The notes beneath the pieces were generated by a model. It was not told the origin of the DNA. It searched no databases and was given only the letters and a program-made list of their open reading frames with translations. Positions 21,330-33,020 of a stretch of 64,000 nt of DNA are shown piece after piece (within the stretch, counting starts at the first letter, position 1; every line of letters starts with the position of its first letter). The position numbers and the translations under genes are program-made. Source of the stretch: Diphasiastrum complanatum (taxonomy: Eukaryota; Streptophyta; Lycopodiopsida; Lycopodiales; Lycopodiaceae); the NCBI GenBank assembly GCA_029204225.1, contig CM055104.1:55983447-56047446 (forward strand). Reading direction: 5' to 3'.

Positions 21330-22913
21330 TGTGATGCCACGAAAATGTTAAAAATTAAAATATCAACATAAATATGGCATGATATACTCGAAAATGAAGA
21401 TATGACCTGGATAAGTATAAGGAAAAGACATTGTCTTGGACAACCTTTACTAGGTTGTCCATACGAAACGACTAGATACGAAAAGACATGATAAACTAGA
21501 GTAGGCGAGACTAATGAAGACTGAGAGCCGAGTATGACAGCCGAGAAATACTAGCTAGGAAAGACATGCAAGAACTGTGTAAGCCTCATGGTGAATCCCA
21601 GAAAATGGAATGACCATGTAGGAACTAGTATTTCTAAGCAAATGTAATAAATGCAAGTAGACCTCTCTTAAAGAAAGTAGAGTGAGCCACCTTTTGATGG
21701 TGACCTCTAGTGGAGAGCAATATTCCACTTGTAATTTGTGAAATGTAAAAATTTTACTAGGATGCCACCTAAGGAGCTCTCTTGCTTATTTAAGAGACTC
21801 CCTCTTTGTGAAGAGGAGCTTTTTGCATTGTATCTACTCCATGCTTAATAAGAAGACTTTCCATGAGTTTGATGCTACACTAAGCTCCTTGATCATGATG
21901 GTTTTCTTGAGTGATGCCCCTATGATCATGCCCTTCCATTCATATTGTGTGTGGTTGTGGATTTAGAGTGGATTAGTTTTCTTGCTTTCCTAGTTGTGGA
22001 TTAGATTTCATGTTTTCTTGTGGATTAATATAGGAGCCAGCATTCAAGTAAACTAAAGAGGCTAGAAATGTGGCATAAATATTGCATATTCTCTAACATT
22101 CTAGTTCTTGATGTTCTTGGGATGTCCAAGAATCAAAAGGCTGGTTAGTTTCTTGATTCTTGGACTTCTAACATGCTGTAGATTAGTTCTTGTTTCTTGT
22201 TTATCAATTTATGCAAATGTAGCTCAGTTCAGTGTAGTGTAGGATCTGATTTCAATCCGTTTTTAGAGTAAGTAGCAGTAGAAACTATTGAACGTTCATT
22301 GGTTTGCATGCTGATTTGTGAATGAGCGTTCTTGGCTTGCATCCTATGTAGAATGTAAGTGCGTTCAAGCTTCAGATCTCAACCGATGCTCAGAGAAATC
22401 TCAACCGAAGCACCCTGCTCATAGCTCAACCAGAGCTCACGTTTCAAAATCTCAACCGAAGCTCAGAGAAATCTCACCCGGAGCCCAAGCTTCAGATTTT
22501 AACCGGAGCATCTAACTCAATTCTCAACCGAAGGCCTCACTGAAATCTCAACCGGAGGCACACCTGGAATCTCAATCGGAGCTCATATAGCCCAGCTTCA
22601 AATCTCAACAGGAGCTCCAGCTCACAACTCAACCGGAGCTCACGCTTCAAATCTCAACCGAAGGACAACTTCAAAACTCAACCGGAGCTCCAGCTCACAA
22701 CTCAACCGGAGCTTATGCATCAATTCTCAACCGAAGAACTCTGTTGCCTCTGCCCTCCAACCGCATGCCATCACATTCACAGACCTTCCGCACTAGAATT
22801 GATCTAAATTGATTCTAATCTGAAGTAGATTGATAAATCAAGTAATCTGACAACAATCCCTCTTGAGGATCAAATTAGGATCCACTCTTGGTCCTTTTTG
22901 TACTTTTTGCACA
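21330..22913 (+). repeat. 5' LTR of copia I
   Basis: This 1584-bp LTR begins TGTGATGCCAC and ends TTTTTGCACA, immediately followed by an initiator-Met-type primer site. It interrupts GY4 integrase; CATTT (21325-21329) is a candidate target site. A TATA-like TATTTAAG lies at 21787-21794, so the repeat array at 22376-22740 would be in the transcribed R-U5 part. No 3' partner LTR is in the window. Confidence 0.85.
22376..22740 (+). repeat. Array of CTCAACCGGAGC motifs in LTR I
   Basis: About fifteen imperfect copies of a core such as TCTCAACCGGAGCTC or TCTCAACCGAAG occur, spaced mostly 20-35 bases, with interspersed AGCTCAC and CTTCAAA blocks. Spacing is irregular, so this is a cluster of diverged short tandem repeats. 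The core CTCAACCG is shared with the 25-bp tandem repeat at 47397-47560. Confidence 0.75.
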
Positions 22914-22926
22914 TGGTATCAGAGCC
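22914..22926 (+). promoter_or_regulatory. Primer-binding site of copia I
   Basis: TGGTATCAGAGCC follows the LTR end without a gap. This is the standard plant copia site complementary to the 3' end of initiator methionine tRNA, where minus-strand cDNA synthesis starts. Confidence 0.9.
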
Positions 22927-23072
22927 TAGTACAAGAGGTTTTGTTGAAATTGATAGGGTTAATCCAAATCAAAGCCAAAATTAGCAGTTTTTTGGAAACC
23001 AGTCAAATTTTGTGTAGCGAGTTGGATTTGATAGCTATCCTCAAAATTTTTGGTCCAGATCTTGTTGTGGAC

Positions 23073-23509
23073 TGTAGGAACCCTTTTCACACGTGTGAAT
23101 TCGTACAGCTCCGGTTTTGACTAATAAATTTCAAAAATTTGTAGAATTTGACTCACATACCCAATTTGAGTGATTTTTGGTGCAAAATCAAGCATTTTCT
23201 ATAGAGAATCTAATACCTTGATTGGTTCTTGGATTAGATCAGCCAAGAAATTAAATTTGAAGCTTGAATTAGGTGCATTAATTGATTATCTTTCATTTTT
23301 TGAGTGCATGTTGAAGTTGAGAGAGATTTTGCTAAAAATCATAGATTAAGGAGTGATATGCAAGGTGAGAGGTTGAAATCCATTGTACCATCACTCTAGA
23401 TTTGTTCAAGAGTGATAGGGTCAAGTTTAGAAGCATCAATTTGCTAAAAAACATCTTTGGATTTGTCCTCCAAGTGAAACCTTTGAGAGTTTCTAGTGCA
23501 TATAGAGCA
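23073..23509 (+). repeat. 437-bp direct repeat, first copy
   Basis: The segment from GGAACCCTTTTCACACGTGTGA to GTGCATATAGAGCA is repeated at 25734-26168 with high similarity. Both copies begin with a CACACGTGTG palindrome and contain no coding frame. The first copy lies in the leader of copia I. They do not have TG...CA ends, so they are not obviously LTRs. Confidence 0.7.
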
Positions 23510-24586
23510 TCTATGCATATCTTTTGTAGAATTTGACATAGATTGGCTTCAATTGAGAGTTCTAGAAAAGAGATTGAGATCCAAATTACATTGTTCAACC
23601 CTACTCAATTTGTTTGAGTGATTGTTAGGTTTGGAAAGAGTCGTTAAGGTGTCTATGACAAATGTGTAGAGAGAGATCCAATTTTCTAAGAGTTCCTCCC
23701 TTTGTAGAGGGCAAGATCTAGAAGCTCATTTTGAGTTGTTATTGGTGGAGAATTTGTCTTCTCCTAGGTGATCAAATCTTTCTAAGTGGCATTAGCTCTT
23801 TGAAGCACAATATCTTAGTGAGAAGAATCACAACTTTTGATTTTGAATTTCATTCCAAGTATTAAAAGGTAGAGTAATTGGTGGAATCCAATAGGATTGA
23901 TTGAATTCAATTTGTTGAGCAAAAATTGACATAGTATGTATGAAGTTCAAATTAGTTCTATTCAACTTTCTTTGTGAGAGTGTGAGGGTTAATTTGTGAT
24001 CCCATTTGATGTCTAGAATGAGGAGAAGTCCATATTTGAGTATTCATGCATGGTTGAGATCTTTGTGAATCTCTAATTGTCTAATTTTTAAGCTTTGTGA
24101 AAAATTGGTGGTATAGTTTGTTTTCAAATCAAATCAAATTCATACTAAATCTCAAGAGTGAGATTATTTGGGTCAAGAGTGAGTCCAAAAGAAGTGATTA
24201 AGTTTTATTTCTAGGTATTTGAAACAAAACCCATCTTTTGTTCAAGAATCTCAAATGTTGAGAGAACTAGTCAAGTGAAAAGGAAAATCTAGGTGTCAAA
24301 TCTTTTCATATCCATTTCAACTTTCAAAAGAAAGAGTCATTGGTATTTGATGAGTCCAATAGAAGATTGGATCTGATTTCTTTAGTGATTTGATTCGAAG
24401 ATTGTGTGCTTTTGTCTTAGTGATCAAAGCAAAGTTTCCAAGTGACTAGTCATTACTGTGAAGATTGATTCTTAGGTTTGTGAGCTAGATCTTTTGTAGA
24501 TCCTTCTAGATTGTTGAAGATGTTCAAATCTAGTCTCTTGAAAGTCACAAATCACATTTGTAGACTCATATCACAAGTTTTCATTC
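23510..24586 (+). other. Copia I leader / degenerate internal region
   Basis: AT-rich sequence between the first 437-bp repeat and the gag-like frame. It has no open frame of note and no recognised motif; it is probably decayed gag of copia I. Confidence 0.35.
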
Positions 24587-25387
24587 ACGTGGCATCAAAG
24601 AAAGGATCCTGAGTGCAACCTTTGTGACAAGGGAGGTTATATTTTCTCGAGATGCTACAAAAATAAGACCAATCCATCCAAGAAGAACCAAAGCAAGGGG
24701 GCCGAGGAGAAGGATGGAACTTCAAGTTCGAAATGCAAATACAAGAAGGACAAGTCCAAGGAAAGGTGTTTCCTTTGTGGAAAGGTGAATGAGGCTTGGA
24801 GTCTCACAAGGACTTGCAAGATTTGTCTTCAAGAGTCCATCACAACACATGTCAAATCTTTTGAAATTTTTCATTTGGAAGTACATTGTTTGGTTCAAGA
24901 TGCAAAGATAGATGTCACTATTATGAAAGTAACCTGGATTTATTTTATGTCCTTGGAAAGTATTTTGCTTGAAACTTTAGATAAGTTCAAACTTATTGTT
25001 ATGATCAAAGAGAAATCAATCAAGAATAAGGAGCATCAATTACAAAATGAAAATAGTTTCATTTATGCTCTCATGTCAACTTATGAAGATCTATTTTGCT
25101 TTGAAGGGATTTTTGTATCTCAAAGGTGGCTTAAGGCAATGCTAGTTGAGTGTGATGCCTTAAAAGATAGCAAAATATGTTTTCCTTGTAAGCTTACATT
25201 AGTTATGAAGTCAAGGAAATGGAAATATCTTCATAATGTAGGATCTTTTGGTTTCAATAAGATCATGAATGATGTGTTCATTCATACCTCCTCAAAAATC
25301 TATCTTGATAGAAAACATGATGATCTTGAACTTGACTCCATGGAATTGGACTTTGCTGGTTCAAAAGGTATGAAGATCAGCCAATGA
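24587..25387 (+). pseudogene. Copia I gag-like fragment with decayed zinc knuckle
   Basis: About 265 codons are open. Near the start is CNLCDKGGYIFSRC, a CCHC knuckle in which His is replaced by Tyr, followed by a Lys-rich stretch (YKNKTNPSKKNQSKG and KCKYKKDKSKERCFLCG). Downstream residues (SILLETLDKFKLIVMIKEKS) do not match a domain I recognise; copia protease should follow but DSGAS-like motifs are not seen. Its position 1.7 kb after the primer site fits the gag of copia I. Strongly decayed, or belonging to an unrecognised non-autonomous element. Confidence 0.45.
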
Positions 25388-25733
25388 GCTTGATGTTGAT
25401 CTGAAATCACCATATCCATGATAGTGCTTCTTTGATGTTGACATCTTTGATGAGCTTGAGAGCTTTGCACCATCCTAGCACTTCCAAAATTGATTCCTTC
25501 CAATTTTCATGTAGATGCTTGACCTTGAGGCTTGCTCCTTCCTCATGTGAATGCTCCTTCATGAGAAAATAAATATTTCTTCTTGATTTATTAGGATCAC
25601 AAAGATCTAACATCATGTTACCACGATCTAGAGAATTAGACTCATCCAAATTGGCAAGACTATGCATGCTGTAATAACAAAGTGTTTGCATCATATCTTT
25701 ATGCTTGCTTACCATGCTAATCCCAGATCCAAT

Positions 25734-26168
25734 GAGGAACTCTTTTCACACGTGTGAGGCCATACAGCTCCGGTTTTGACTGAGAAATTTTAAAAATTTG
25801 TACAATTTGACTCACACACCTAATTTGAGAGACTTTTGGTGCAAAATCAAGCATTTTCTATAGAGAATCTAATCCATTGATTAGTTCTTGGATAGTTCAG
25901 CCAAGAAATTAAATTTGAAGCTTAAACTAGGTGCATTAATTGATTATCTCTGATTTTTTGAGTGCATGTTGAAGTTGAGAGAGATTTTGCTAAAATTCAT
26001 AGATTAAGGAGTGATATGCAAGGTGAGAGGTTGAAATCCATTGTACCATCACTCTAGATTTGTTCAAGAGTGATAGGGTCAAGTTTAGAAGCATCAATTT
26101 GCTAGAAAACATCTTTGGATCTGTCCTCCAAGTGAAACCTTTGAGAGTTTCTAGTGCATATAGAGCAC
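25734..26168 (+). repeat. 437-bp direct repeat, second copy
   Basis: Second copy of 23073-23509, offset 2661 bases. It is followed directly by LTR L. It could be the leader of a second copy of element I or a product of unequal exchange. Confidence 0.7.
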
Positions 26169-26704
26169 TTTTGGTCCATTTTTCTTCTATATGGAGATCT
26201 ACTTGGAAATCTTCTAGAAGTCAAAATTCGCCTACTTCAGCTTATTCCACACATGTGAGTTGTCCTCTACACATGGGATATGAATCTAACCAAAGGATGT
26301 GGCTCATGCAATCAATAGATTGATGCCATGTGTCATATGTCTAGAAAACTAGTTTTTGGCCTTTTTAGCCACTAGAACTTGAATTAATTTCTAATGTATT
26401 TTTTGTAAACCTTTGGATCAAGTTGGGTCCAAGATGAATGGATAGGATCATTGTGAATAGTAGCCAATAGGATTGAGGGGCAAGGGCCTTTCCCATTTTA
26501 TAAAAAGGCACCATTTGTACACTATTTTCATGCTTAATGAGGAGGAGGAAACTCTACCAATTTTGGAAGAGAAGCATCCTCATTTGCAATTCAATGCTTG
26601 CTATTGCTCTTGTTGTTTTCATTTGCTTTCAAGTTCATTTTTGTTGGTTTCAATATTTTAAGTTTCTCTTTTAGCAAGTACAATGTGCATTTGAGTTAAC
26701 CTCC

Positions 26705-26756
<52 letters not shown>

Positions 26757-26970
26757 CTTCTCAATCTCTTCTTTTTCATTCATTCTCTTCAACCAAAAGC
26801 ATGATGAATGTTAGTGTAGAGGAGTAGAGTTTAAGAGGAGTAGTATAGTGGTGAGTAGAGTTAAGGGAGAAAGTAGAAAATTAACTAATGCATAGTTAGG
26901 TACCTATCCAGTGATCTAACCATTGTTGACAGGAGGGAGAGCTATATTACGAGAGATCTTCGACCCCACA
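26169..26970 (+). repeat. LTR L (truncated at left), E/G family
   Basis: From about 26400 this matches LTR E (32186-33001): a GGATCAAGTTGGGTCCAAG block, CCAAT at 26464-26468, TATAAAAA at 26499-26506, a CT-repeat, and an end at GATCTTCGACCCCACA (26970). The upstream 230 bases differ from LTR E. No primer site follows; AGATCACCAACT comes instead, so a rearrangement lies at this end. It is located before gag H (27899) in the correct orientation to be its 5' LTR. Confidence 0.6.
26708..26753 (+). repeat. (CT)23 microsatellite in LTR L
   Basis: Uninterrupted CT dinucleotides. At the same place LTR E has only short, interrupted CT runs and LTR G (minus) has an interrupted GA run, so the repeat expanded in this copy. 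Confidence 0.95.
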
Positions 26971-27244
26971 AGATCACCAACTAAATTTATTTTGGGAAAG
27001 ATTATAGGCTTTTCTAGTTGTAGGAAGCTTGTAGTTGCAGTACCCAATGAATCTAGTTTTCTTTGGAAGAGGGTAATGATGCTTATAGAATTGTTTAGGG
27101 GCTGGAGAAGTTTTAAAGTGGGCTTTGGGTCTTTAAAAATTCCAAAAAAAGATTTGTGGGATCAATAGAGGAAGTCTTCCTCTACATACACAAACTTTTT
27201 TTGGCAAAAAGATTGATTCTAGCTATGTGTTTTGATCAAAACTA

Positions 27245-27575
27245 GTGTTTTTTTGCATAAATGAAGTGTTTGAAGCTCTATTTTTCAGACTTGTAGATCT
27301 AAAAATTAGATCTAAAAAGTGAAGTTTTCATTCAAACTTCATTAGTTACACCTTTCTATCTCCTAGTTTCATGAAGATGACAATGTAGGAAGGGAATGGT
27401 AGTGTAACTTTGTGCATAAAACAAGTTTTGAAGTTTTTTCTTTTGTCATTATGAAGTTCTGATTTTCAAACTTGTAAATCTGAAAATTAGATCTGAAAAT
27501 TGAAATTTTCATAAAGCTTAATTAGTTATTCGTTTCTAGACACTAGTTTCATGGATTTGGAAATCTAGAATAGTG
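27245..27575 (+). repeat. Diverged ~180-bp tandem duplication in leader of gypsy H
   Basis: Two adjacent stretches (27245-27400 and 27425-27575) share the order: AAGTTTT/AAGTGTTT, a CTTGTAGATCT or CTTGTAAATCT block, AATTAGATCT, ACTTCATTAGTTA-like, then CTAGTTTCATG. They flank repeated TTAGATCT motifs. No coding potential is seen between LTR L and the gag at 27899. Confidence 0.5.
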
Positions 27576-27898
27576 AGAAATGTGAAAACTTTGGTTGCTT
27601 TTGAAATGACAAATGGAATTGAATTGGAATGGGAACTTTATGTAAATATTAGCTTGGATTAGTTAATTGAAGTTTACATAAAGATTTGGTTTTCATTTTT
27701 GCTTTTGACTAAGGCAAATGTAGGTTGTTGTTGTTTTCCTCTTAAGTTTAGATTAAGCTTGCAAATAGTAGGCTTGGATTGAGCTTATAAGATTGAATGA
27801 ATAGAAGTAAATGCTTTTTATTTGCATTGGATGTAACAATTGAAGCATTTCTATCATTCTAAGTATTTGCATATTAGGAAAACACACAAGCAACCCCA

Positions 27899-28791
27899 AT
27901 GGATCAAACCAATGAAAACCCAACATTTGATCTATCAAACCCATCCAATGTGGCACAAGCTCTTAAACTTTTATACCAACAAATTCAAGCCACTAATAAG
28001 CAGCTTCTTGAAACTTATCAAAGAGACCAAGACTTAGACTCTAGGTTAGCCAATCAGAAGAAGCATGTAGTTCCACCTCCCGTAAAAGTGTTTAAGGGGG
28101 AGAAGAAAGATAGGAACTTACAAGTGGTAAGTTCTTGGCTAAATGTTTGGAACAAATACTTTGCCATGAACCAATTCCCTGAATCTGAAAAGTTATCCAC
28201 TGTCACCATGTTCCTTGAAAGAAGAGCCTTAGTTTGGCGGGATGACTTAGTTGCAAAGGGCAATCAACCTTGTACATGAGATGATTTTTGCAAGCTTTTT
28301 AGGGATTATTCTCTACCACTTTTAGATGACTATGAACACTTCCAAAAGTTGAGTCATCTAATCATGAATTAAGATTTGGAACAAAGATTTTCATGAGTAC
28401 CTGAATCCACTTTATAGTGATATCCCGCCTAAGGTACAAATGTTAATGTTCATTGATGGGTTACCAAAAGATTATCAAGTGGATATTCGTAGGAACCATC
28501 CAAAAATCCTAGAAAATGCTATTAGGGCTGCAAAATACTTTGATGACACACCTAAGCCACCTAGGGGTCAATAGCCTAATGAGCAGAAAAAAGGTTTTCA
28601 ATTTAAGAGGAAGGATAGGGAAGTTGTTAGTGAAACACATCCCAATTCCAACAATCCTAAGAAAACCAAGAAATTTTTTAAAAACCATCATGGTGGCAAT
28701 GATAAAGCTGAAGCCATAAGAAGAACCTGTGCTTCAAGTGCAATGGTGAGGGTCACTTTGCACGTGATTGCGTAAAAAAAAAAGCTTCAAC
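27899..28791 (+). pseudogene. gag: Gypsy H gag with CCHC knuckle, broken
   Basis: The frame opens MDQTNENPTFDLSNPS. A Gln-rich helix follows, then VKVFKGEKKDRNLQVVSSWL and TVTMFLERRALVWRDDL, which fit a retrotransposon gag of a type different from GY1. TGA at 28277 interrupts; the same frame continues to about 28370, after which the frame changes (MLMFIDGLPKDYQVDIRRN) with further stops. A single classical knuckle, CFKCNGEGHFARDC, lies at 28730-28771. Protease follows at once, so gag and protease belong to one element. Confidence 0.8.
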
Positions 28792-28861
28792 TTCAGGTAA
28801 TCTATCTCGAAGTAATGAGATGGATGTTTGTTTTTTTAGTTCTTTAGTTTTTGGTTTTAAT

Positions 28862-29010
28862 GACCTTATTTGAATTAAAAATAAAGTTAATGATCAAGTT
28901 GTTAATGTTCTTTTTGACACGGGATCCACTCATAACTTAATTAATGTAAATTTGGTGCAGACGCTAAACCTTCCTACCAGAAAAAGTGAGAAAAAATACC
29001 GTGTGACAAT
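28862..29010 (+). pseudogene. pro: Gypsy H protease start, cut by copia LTR
   Basis: The catalytic loop VNVLFDTGSTHNLI (Asp codon at 28916) is intact, preceded by a TGA at 28871. The domain continues to about 29010, where the copia C1 LTR begins; the C-terminal half (flap and ILG motif) is absent. Five bases next to the insertion are ACAAT (29006-29010). Confidence 0.8.
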
Positions 29011-29740
29011 TGTGAAATTTTTAGCACGTGTGAACTTCACCACACACCTTACAGGATCTTACTGAGGTGTTGTGATTGCACAAGATTGATCAAAGAACAG
29101 TGTGCTTGAAAAATCTAAGACAAGAGCACAATGGCATACATTTGATGAAAAAATCTAACTCTTCACTATGAGAAATGAATGTCAGAAATAATTCTAAGTG
29201 TTCAGTATGGGAAAAAGAGGCTGCTCTCAGGTAGAGAGAGAAAATCAGGCATGAATAACTCAGCTAGAAAGAGAATGAGTCCAAAACACAAAAATCTCAA
29301 TATTCACAATAATGGCAAAACATGCCCATCTTTCCCTACATGAGAGAGACTCGAATTCCTACAGTGGAGTGCATGGAAAGTCCACTTAACTGAACTAATT
29401 CACCTACCAGAGATCCACATGTGTAACTGCATGCATGTATGTTGCATGTACTGCATGTCAAGTCATAAAACTGCCTAGACATGTGTAGATCACTGAAACT
29501 ACTTTGCATGTTGCATGCACTGATTGCATGTGGCTTTCATGCATACAGTATGACTTTGTATGTTATCTAAACTACTACATGTCATCAAAATAGAACCTAT
29601 CTAACTCAAATCCGAGCTACACTAGAAGGATATGTGCTCAATTCACACTCCTTTTATGTACAACATGAAATCTAGTGAAAATCACCATGGACATGGCCCC
29701 AAACTCGAGATAAGAAGATAATATTTTATTAATCTTCACA
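29011..29740 (-). repeat. 3' LTR of copia C1
   Basis: This 730-bp LTR, with TGTGAAATT at the left and AATCTTCACA at the right, is similar throughout to 38856-39583. On the minus strand AAGGAGGAG (29749-29741) is the polypurine tract directly before it. It contains a dense cluster of TGCATG/CATGCA motifs (29418-29560) and a GCACGTGT near 29030. It interrupts gypsy H protease. Confidence 0.88.
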
Positions 29741-30637
29741 CTCCTCCTTAAAATTTATGTTCCTATCAACATAGACTTCAAAATTAGGCCAAGGTTTGAC
29801 CTCATCTTCATAAAGACATTCTTGAGTAGAGGTTTGGTGAGAAGATCTACAACACAATCTAAAGATGAAACATGTTCCAATGAGATCACTCTCCCAATGA
29901 CCTTTTCTCTTACAAAATGATGAGCCACTTTGATATGCTTGCTCCTTGCATGAAAGACTGAATTATTTGCAAGAGCCTAAGCAGAAATGTTATCATTCTT
30001 GATAATTGGAAGATCTTCATCTGCATAACACTTTAGCTCCAAAAGTAGCCTTTTGATCCATAAAACCTCCTTAGTTGTGGTTGTAAGAGATTTGTATTCA
30101 TCTTCACAAGATGATAAGGAAATAGTTGTTTGTTTCTTTGATAGCCAAGAAACCAAGTTCCCTCTAAAAAATATAGTGTAAGCACTTGTGGATTTCCTAT
30201 CTAACCTGTCTCCTACAAAATTTGAATCTGAAAAAGCAATCAAAGTCAGATCTTCTCTTTCATAGAATAATCCATAATCCAAGGTAGAAGATATATACCT
30301 CAAGACTCTTTTAGCCAACTTCCAATGATATAACTTTGGATCCTGTATGTGTTGACTTAGCTTATGAACACAAAAGCTTAGATCAGGCCTAGTCACTGTT
30401 AACCAAATAAGTGATCCAATAAGACTCCTATAAAGAGTGACGTCCTCAAAAGATTTTTCATCATCTTTCATAGGAACTTTATAGTGTGCTCCATAGGTTT
30501 ATCTATGCCTTTATAGTTCTCCATATGGAATTTTCTGAGCATGGAAAGTGCATATCTACTTTGGCTTATAAATGCATGACCTTTCCAAAAATCTATTTCA
30601 AGGCCTAGAATATAGTGAAGAACTCATAAGTCCTCAA
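29741..30637 (-). pseudogene. pol: Copia C1 RT end and RNase H
   Basis: The main open frame (30471-29977) reads SLIGSLIWLTVTRPDLSFCV, HKLSQHIQDPKLYH, SDSNFVGDRLDRKSTSAY and SLSSCEDEYKSL, the typical copia RNase H region; the second acidic motif is changed from EAE to EDE. A stop at 29977 truncates the tail, which is otherwise readable (FHARSKHI, KPL). On the other side the RT thumb (AFISQSRYALSML) is frameshifted. The element stops at about 30637, where D LTR sequence starts. Confidence 0.85.
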
Positions 30638-31329
30638 AGCTTTCAACTTGAAAGGAAACTGCTTTTCTACATAATCTAGCATGCTAAGCATCAGAATATG
30701 ATAGCAATGAATCAAAGAATGAACAAAAGTACAAGATTTCAGTGTATTAGCATTAGCTTCAACACGAGTTAGAGAGAGAAAGCTAGAGAGATAACAAACA
30801 AAATAGTTTAGATCCAAAATGGCATGAGGTAGCTACAAAATTTTGGTTCTTCATCATTGATTGTGAGGAGAGCTACACATATTTATGGAGTTTGAGGTAG
30901 CTCGAGGTAGAACCACATCTATCCATTCCAAAATGACTACTAAAGTGACATCTAGAGTCTATGTGACATTTGTCACTGACCATGCATGAAATTCTACCAA
31001 CTTTTTACAAGTGTGCTAGTTCTAACTAACAAAGTACAAATCATCATGCATGTGTCCATTACACTTTGTGCATGCCTTGCATGTCACTATGGATCACTTA
31101 CAATTAATGCATGTGAATTGCCACGAGTTTCTACAAGCATGAATTTGCCAATTGTATGTCTACAAACTATCTGCAAGTTGTATTCTTCAATCTAGACATT
31201 ACATAACCATGTAGCTCGAGTTCTATATAGGCCAAAATTGGCATTTTGCATTTATGAGCTACATACTTGCATGGTACAACATTTGTAGCAAGCCAAGAAA
31301 TCAATATGGATTGTTTTTCAATTTTAACG
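30638..31329 (-). repeat. Partial 3' LTR of copia D
   Basis: On the minus strand TTTAGGAGGAG (31340-31330) is a polypurine tract, followed by CGTTAAAATTG in place of the usual TG start. The sequence beyond is noncoding and differs from LTR C. It is cut at about 30637 by the C1 junction, so its other end is not seen. Assignment rests on position relative to the D RNase H. Confidence 0.55.
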
Positions 31330-32185
31330 CTCCTCCTAAAAATAATCTATATTGATTTGAACATGGATCTTGGTATAACTCCAAGATTGGCTCTATGCTT
31401 GATGAAGGAACTTTTGCTCAAAGGTTTGGTGAGCATATCAGCAATGCAAGATGATGTGTCGATGTGCTCCAAATTGATTTCACCTCCAGTGAGCTTCTCT
31501 CTCACGAAGTGATGTGCAACTTCGATATGTTTGCTCCTTGCATGGAATATTGGGTTGTTGGCAAGGGCTTGAGCTGAAATGTTGTCACACATGATCATAG
31601 GTATATTTTCTTCCATAATTATCTTTAGCTCCACTAGTAACCTCTTGATCCAAAGCACTTCCTTTGTTGTTGTAGTGAGCGCCTTGTACTCAGCTTCACA
31701 TGATGAGAGTGATACAATATCTTGCTTTTTGGAAAGCCAAGATATCAAGTTTCCTCCAAGATATATGACATAAGCACTTGTAGATTTCCGATCTGCTCTA
31801 TCACTTGCAAAATTCGAGTCAGAATAACCAATAATAGAAAGATCTTCACTTTTATATAATAAACCAAAAATCAAAACTTGAAGATATATATCTAAGCACT
31901 CTCTTGGCCATTTTCCAATGATAGATAGTAGGATTTTGCATAGCCTAGCTCAACTTATGAACACTAAAGCTTATGTCAGGTCTAGTTATTGTGAGCCAAA
32001 TTAAGGAGCCTATAAGACTTTCAAAAAGTGTGATGTCCACAAAGGATCTTTCATCACCTTTGTTAGAATCCTTTACATTTTGCTCCATAGGTGTTTCTAT
32101 ACTCTTACAATTCAACATATTGAACTTCTTTAACATTGAAAGAGCATACTTGGATTGACATACAAAAGCTTTATCTTAAAGAAAG
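31330..32185 (-). pseudogene. pol: Copia D RT end and RNase H
   Basis: Two open pieces, 32136-31945 (MLKKFNMLNCKSIETPMEQN, then SLIGSLIWLTITRPDISFSV) and 31874-31347 (SDSNFASDRADRKSTSAYVI, SLSSCEAEYKALTTTTKEVL, DNISAQALANNPIFHARSKH), give an almost intact copia RNase H with EAEY and the tail KPLSKSSFIKHRANLG. A frameshift or stop separates them near 31900. The RT thumb (DKAFVCQSKYALS) is cut at 32185 by LTR E. It is related to but distinct from C1 and C2. Confidence 0.87.
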
Positions 32186-33001
32186 TGTTGGGAAAATTCC
32201 CAACAAAGTGTAAATAAATAAAATCCTCCAATAAAATGTGTTGCGAGGGCATGACATCCTGCGTGTATAAGCCCATGGCCCAATGAGCACGCAATTGAAG
32301 TTGTAAATAAAATAAACTTGACTTGGGCCTTGTAATTGAAATAAAACTAGAGGCCCAATGTCATTTTTAAACTTAGAGATCACTTTTTAGAGTTGGGTCC
32401 AAATTGGGACTCACATGAATCTTGTGATTTCTAATTTTTGTGGACCCTTGGATCAAGTTGGGTCCAAGATGAATGGATAGGATCATTGTGAATATTAGCC
32501 AATAAGATTGAGGGCAAGGGACTTCCCCATTTTATAAAAAGGCACCATTTGTATACTATTTCCATGCTTAATGAGAAGGACGAAACTGTACCATTTTTTG
32601 GAAGAGAAACATCCTCATTTTCTATTCACTACTTGCTATTGCTCTTGATTGTGTTTTCCATTGCTTTCTATTTCCATGTTTATTGTTTTCCATAGTGAAT
32701 GTTTTTCCATTAGCAAGCATAAGGAGCATTTGAGCCAACCTCCACCCTCACTCTCTATCTCTCTCTTTCTCTTCCCTTCTCAATCTCTTCTTCTCCATTC
32801 CTTCTCTTCAACCAAAACTATGATGAATGTTAGTGTAGAGGAGTAGAGTTAAAGAGGAGTAGTATAGTGGTGAGTAGAGTTAAGGGAGAAAGTAGGAAAT
32901 TAAATAAAAGTAGCATTTATGCATAGTTAGGCACCTATCCAATGATCTAACTTTTGTTGACAGGCGGAAGAGCTATTCTACGAGAAATCTTCAATCCCAC
33001 A
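32186..33001 (+). repeat. 5' LTR E (gypsy)
   Basis: This 816-bp LTR starts TGTTGGGAA, an inverted repeat with TTCCCAACA two bases later, and ends AATCCCACA. It has CCAAT at 32499-32503 and TATAAAAA at 32533-32540. It is followed after one base by a primer site. It is inserted in copia D RT; GAAAG (32181-32185) is the candidate target site. The second half resembles LTR L and LTR G. Confidence 0.88.
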
Positions 33002-33002
33002 G

Positions 33003-33020
33003 TGGCGCCGTTGCCGGGGA
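33003..33020 (+). promoter_or_regulatory. Primer-binding site after LTR E
   Basis: TGGCGCCGTTGCCGGGGA follows the LTR by one base. This sequence is the well-known primer site of many plant LTR elements, commonly assigned to tRNA-Asp. It fixes the orientation of E as plus. Confidence 0.88.

Noticed and set aside
26708-26753. CT-repeat as a regulatory GAGA element
   Set aside because: The matching LTRs lack the long uninterrupted repeat, so it looks like local microsatellite expansion.
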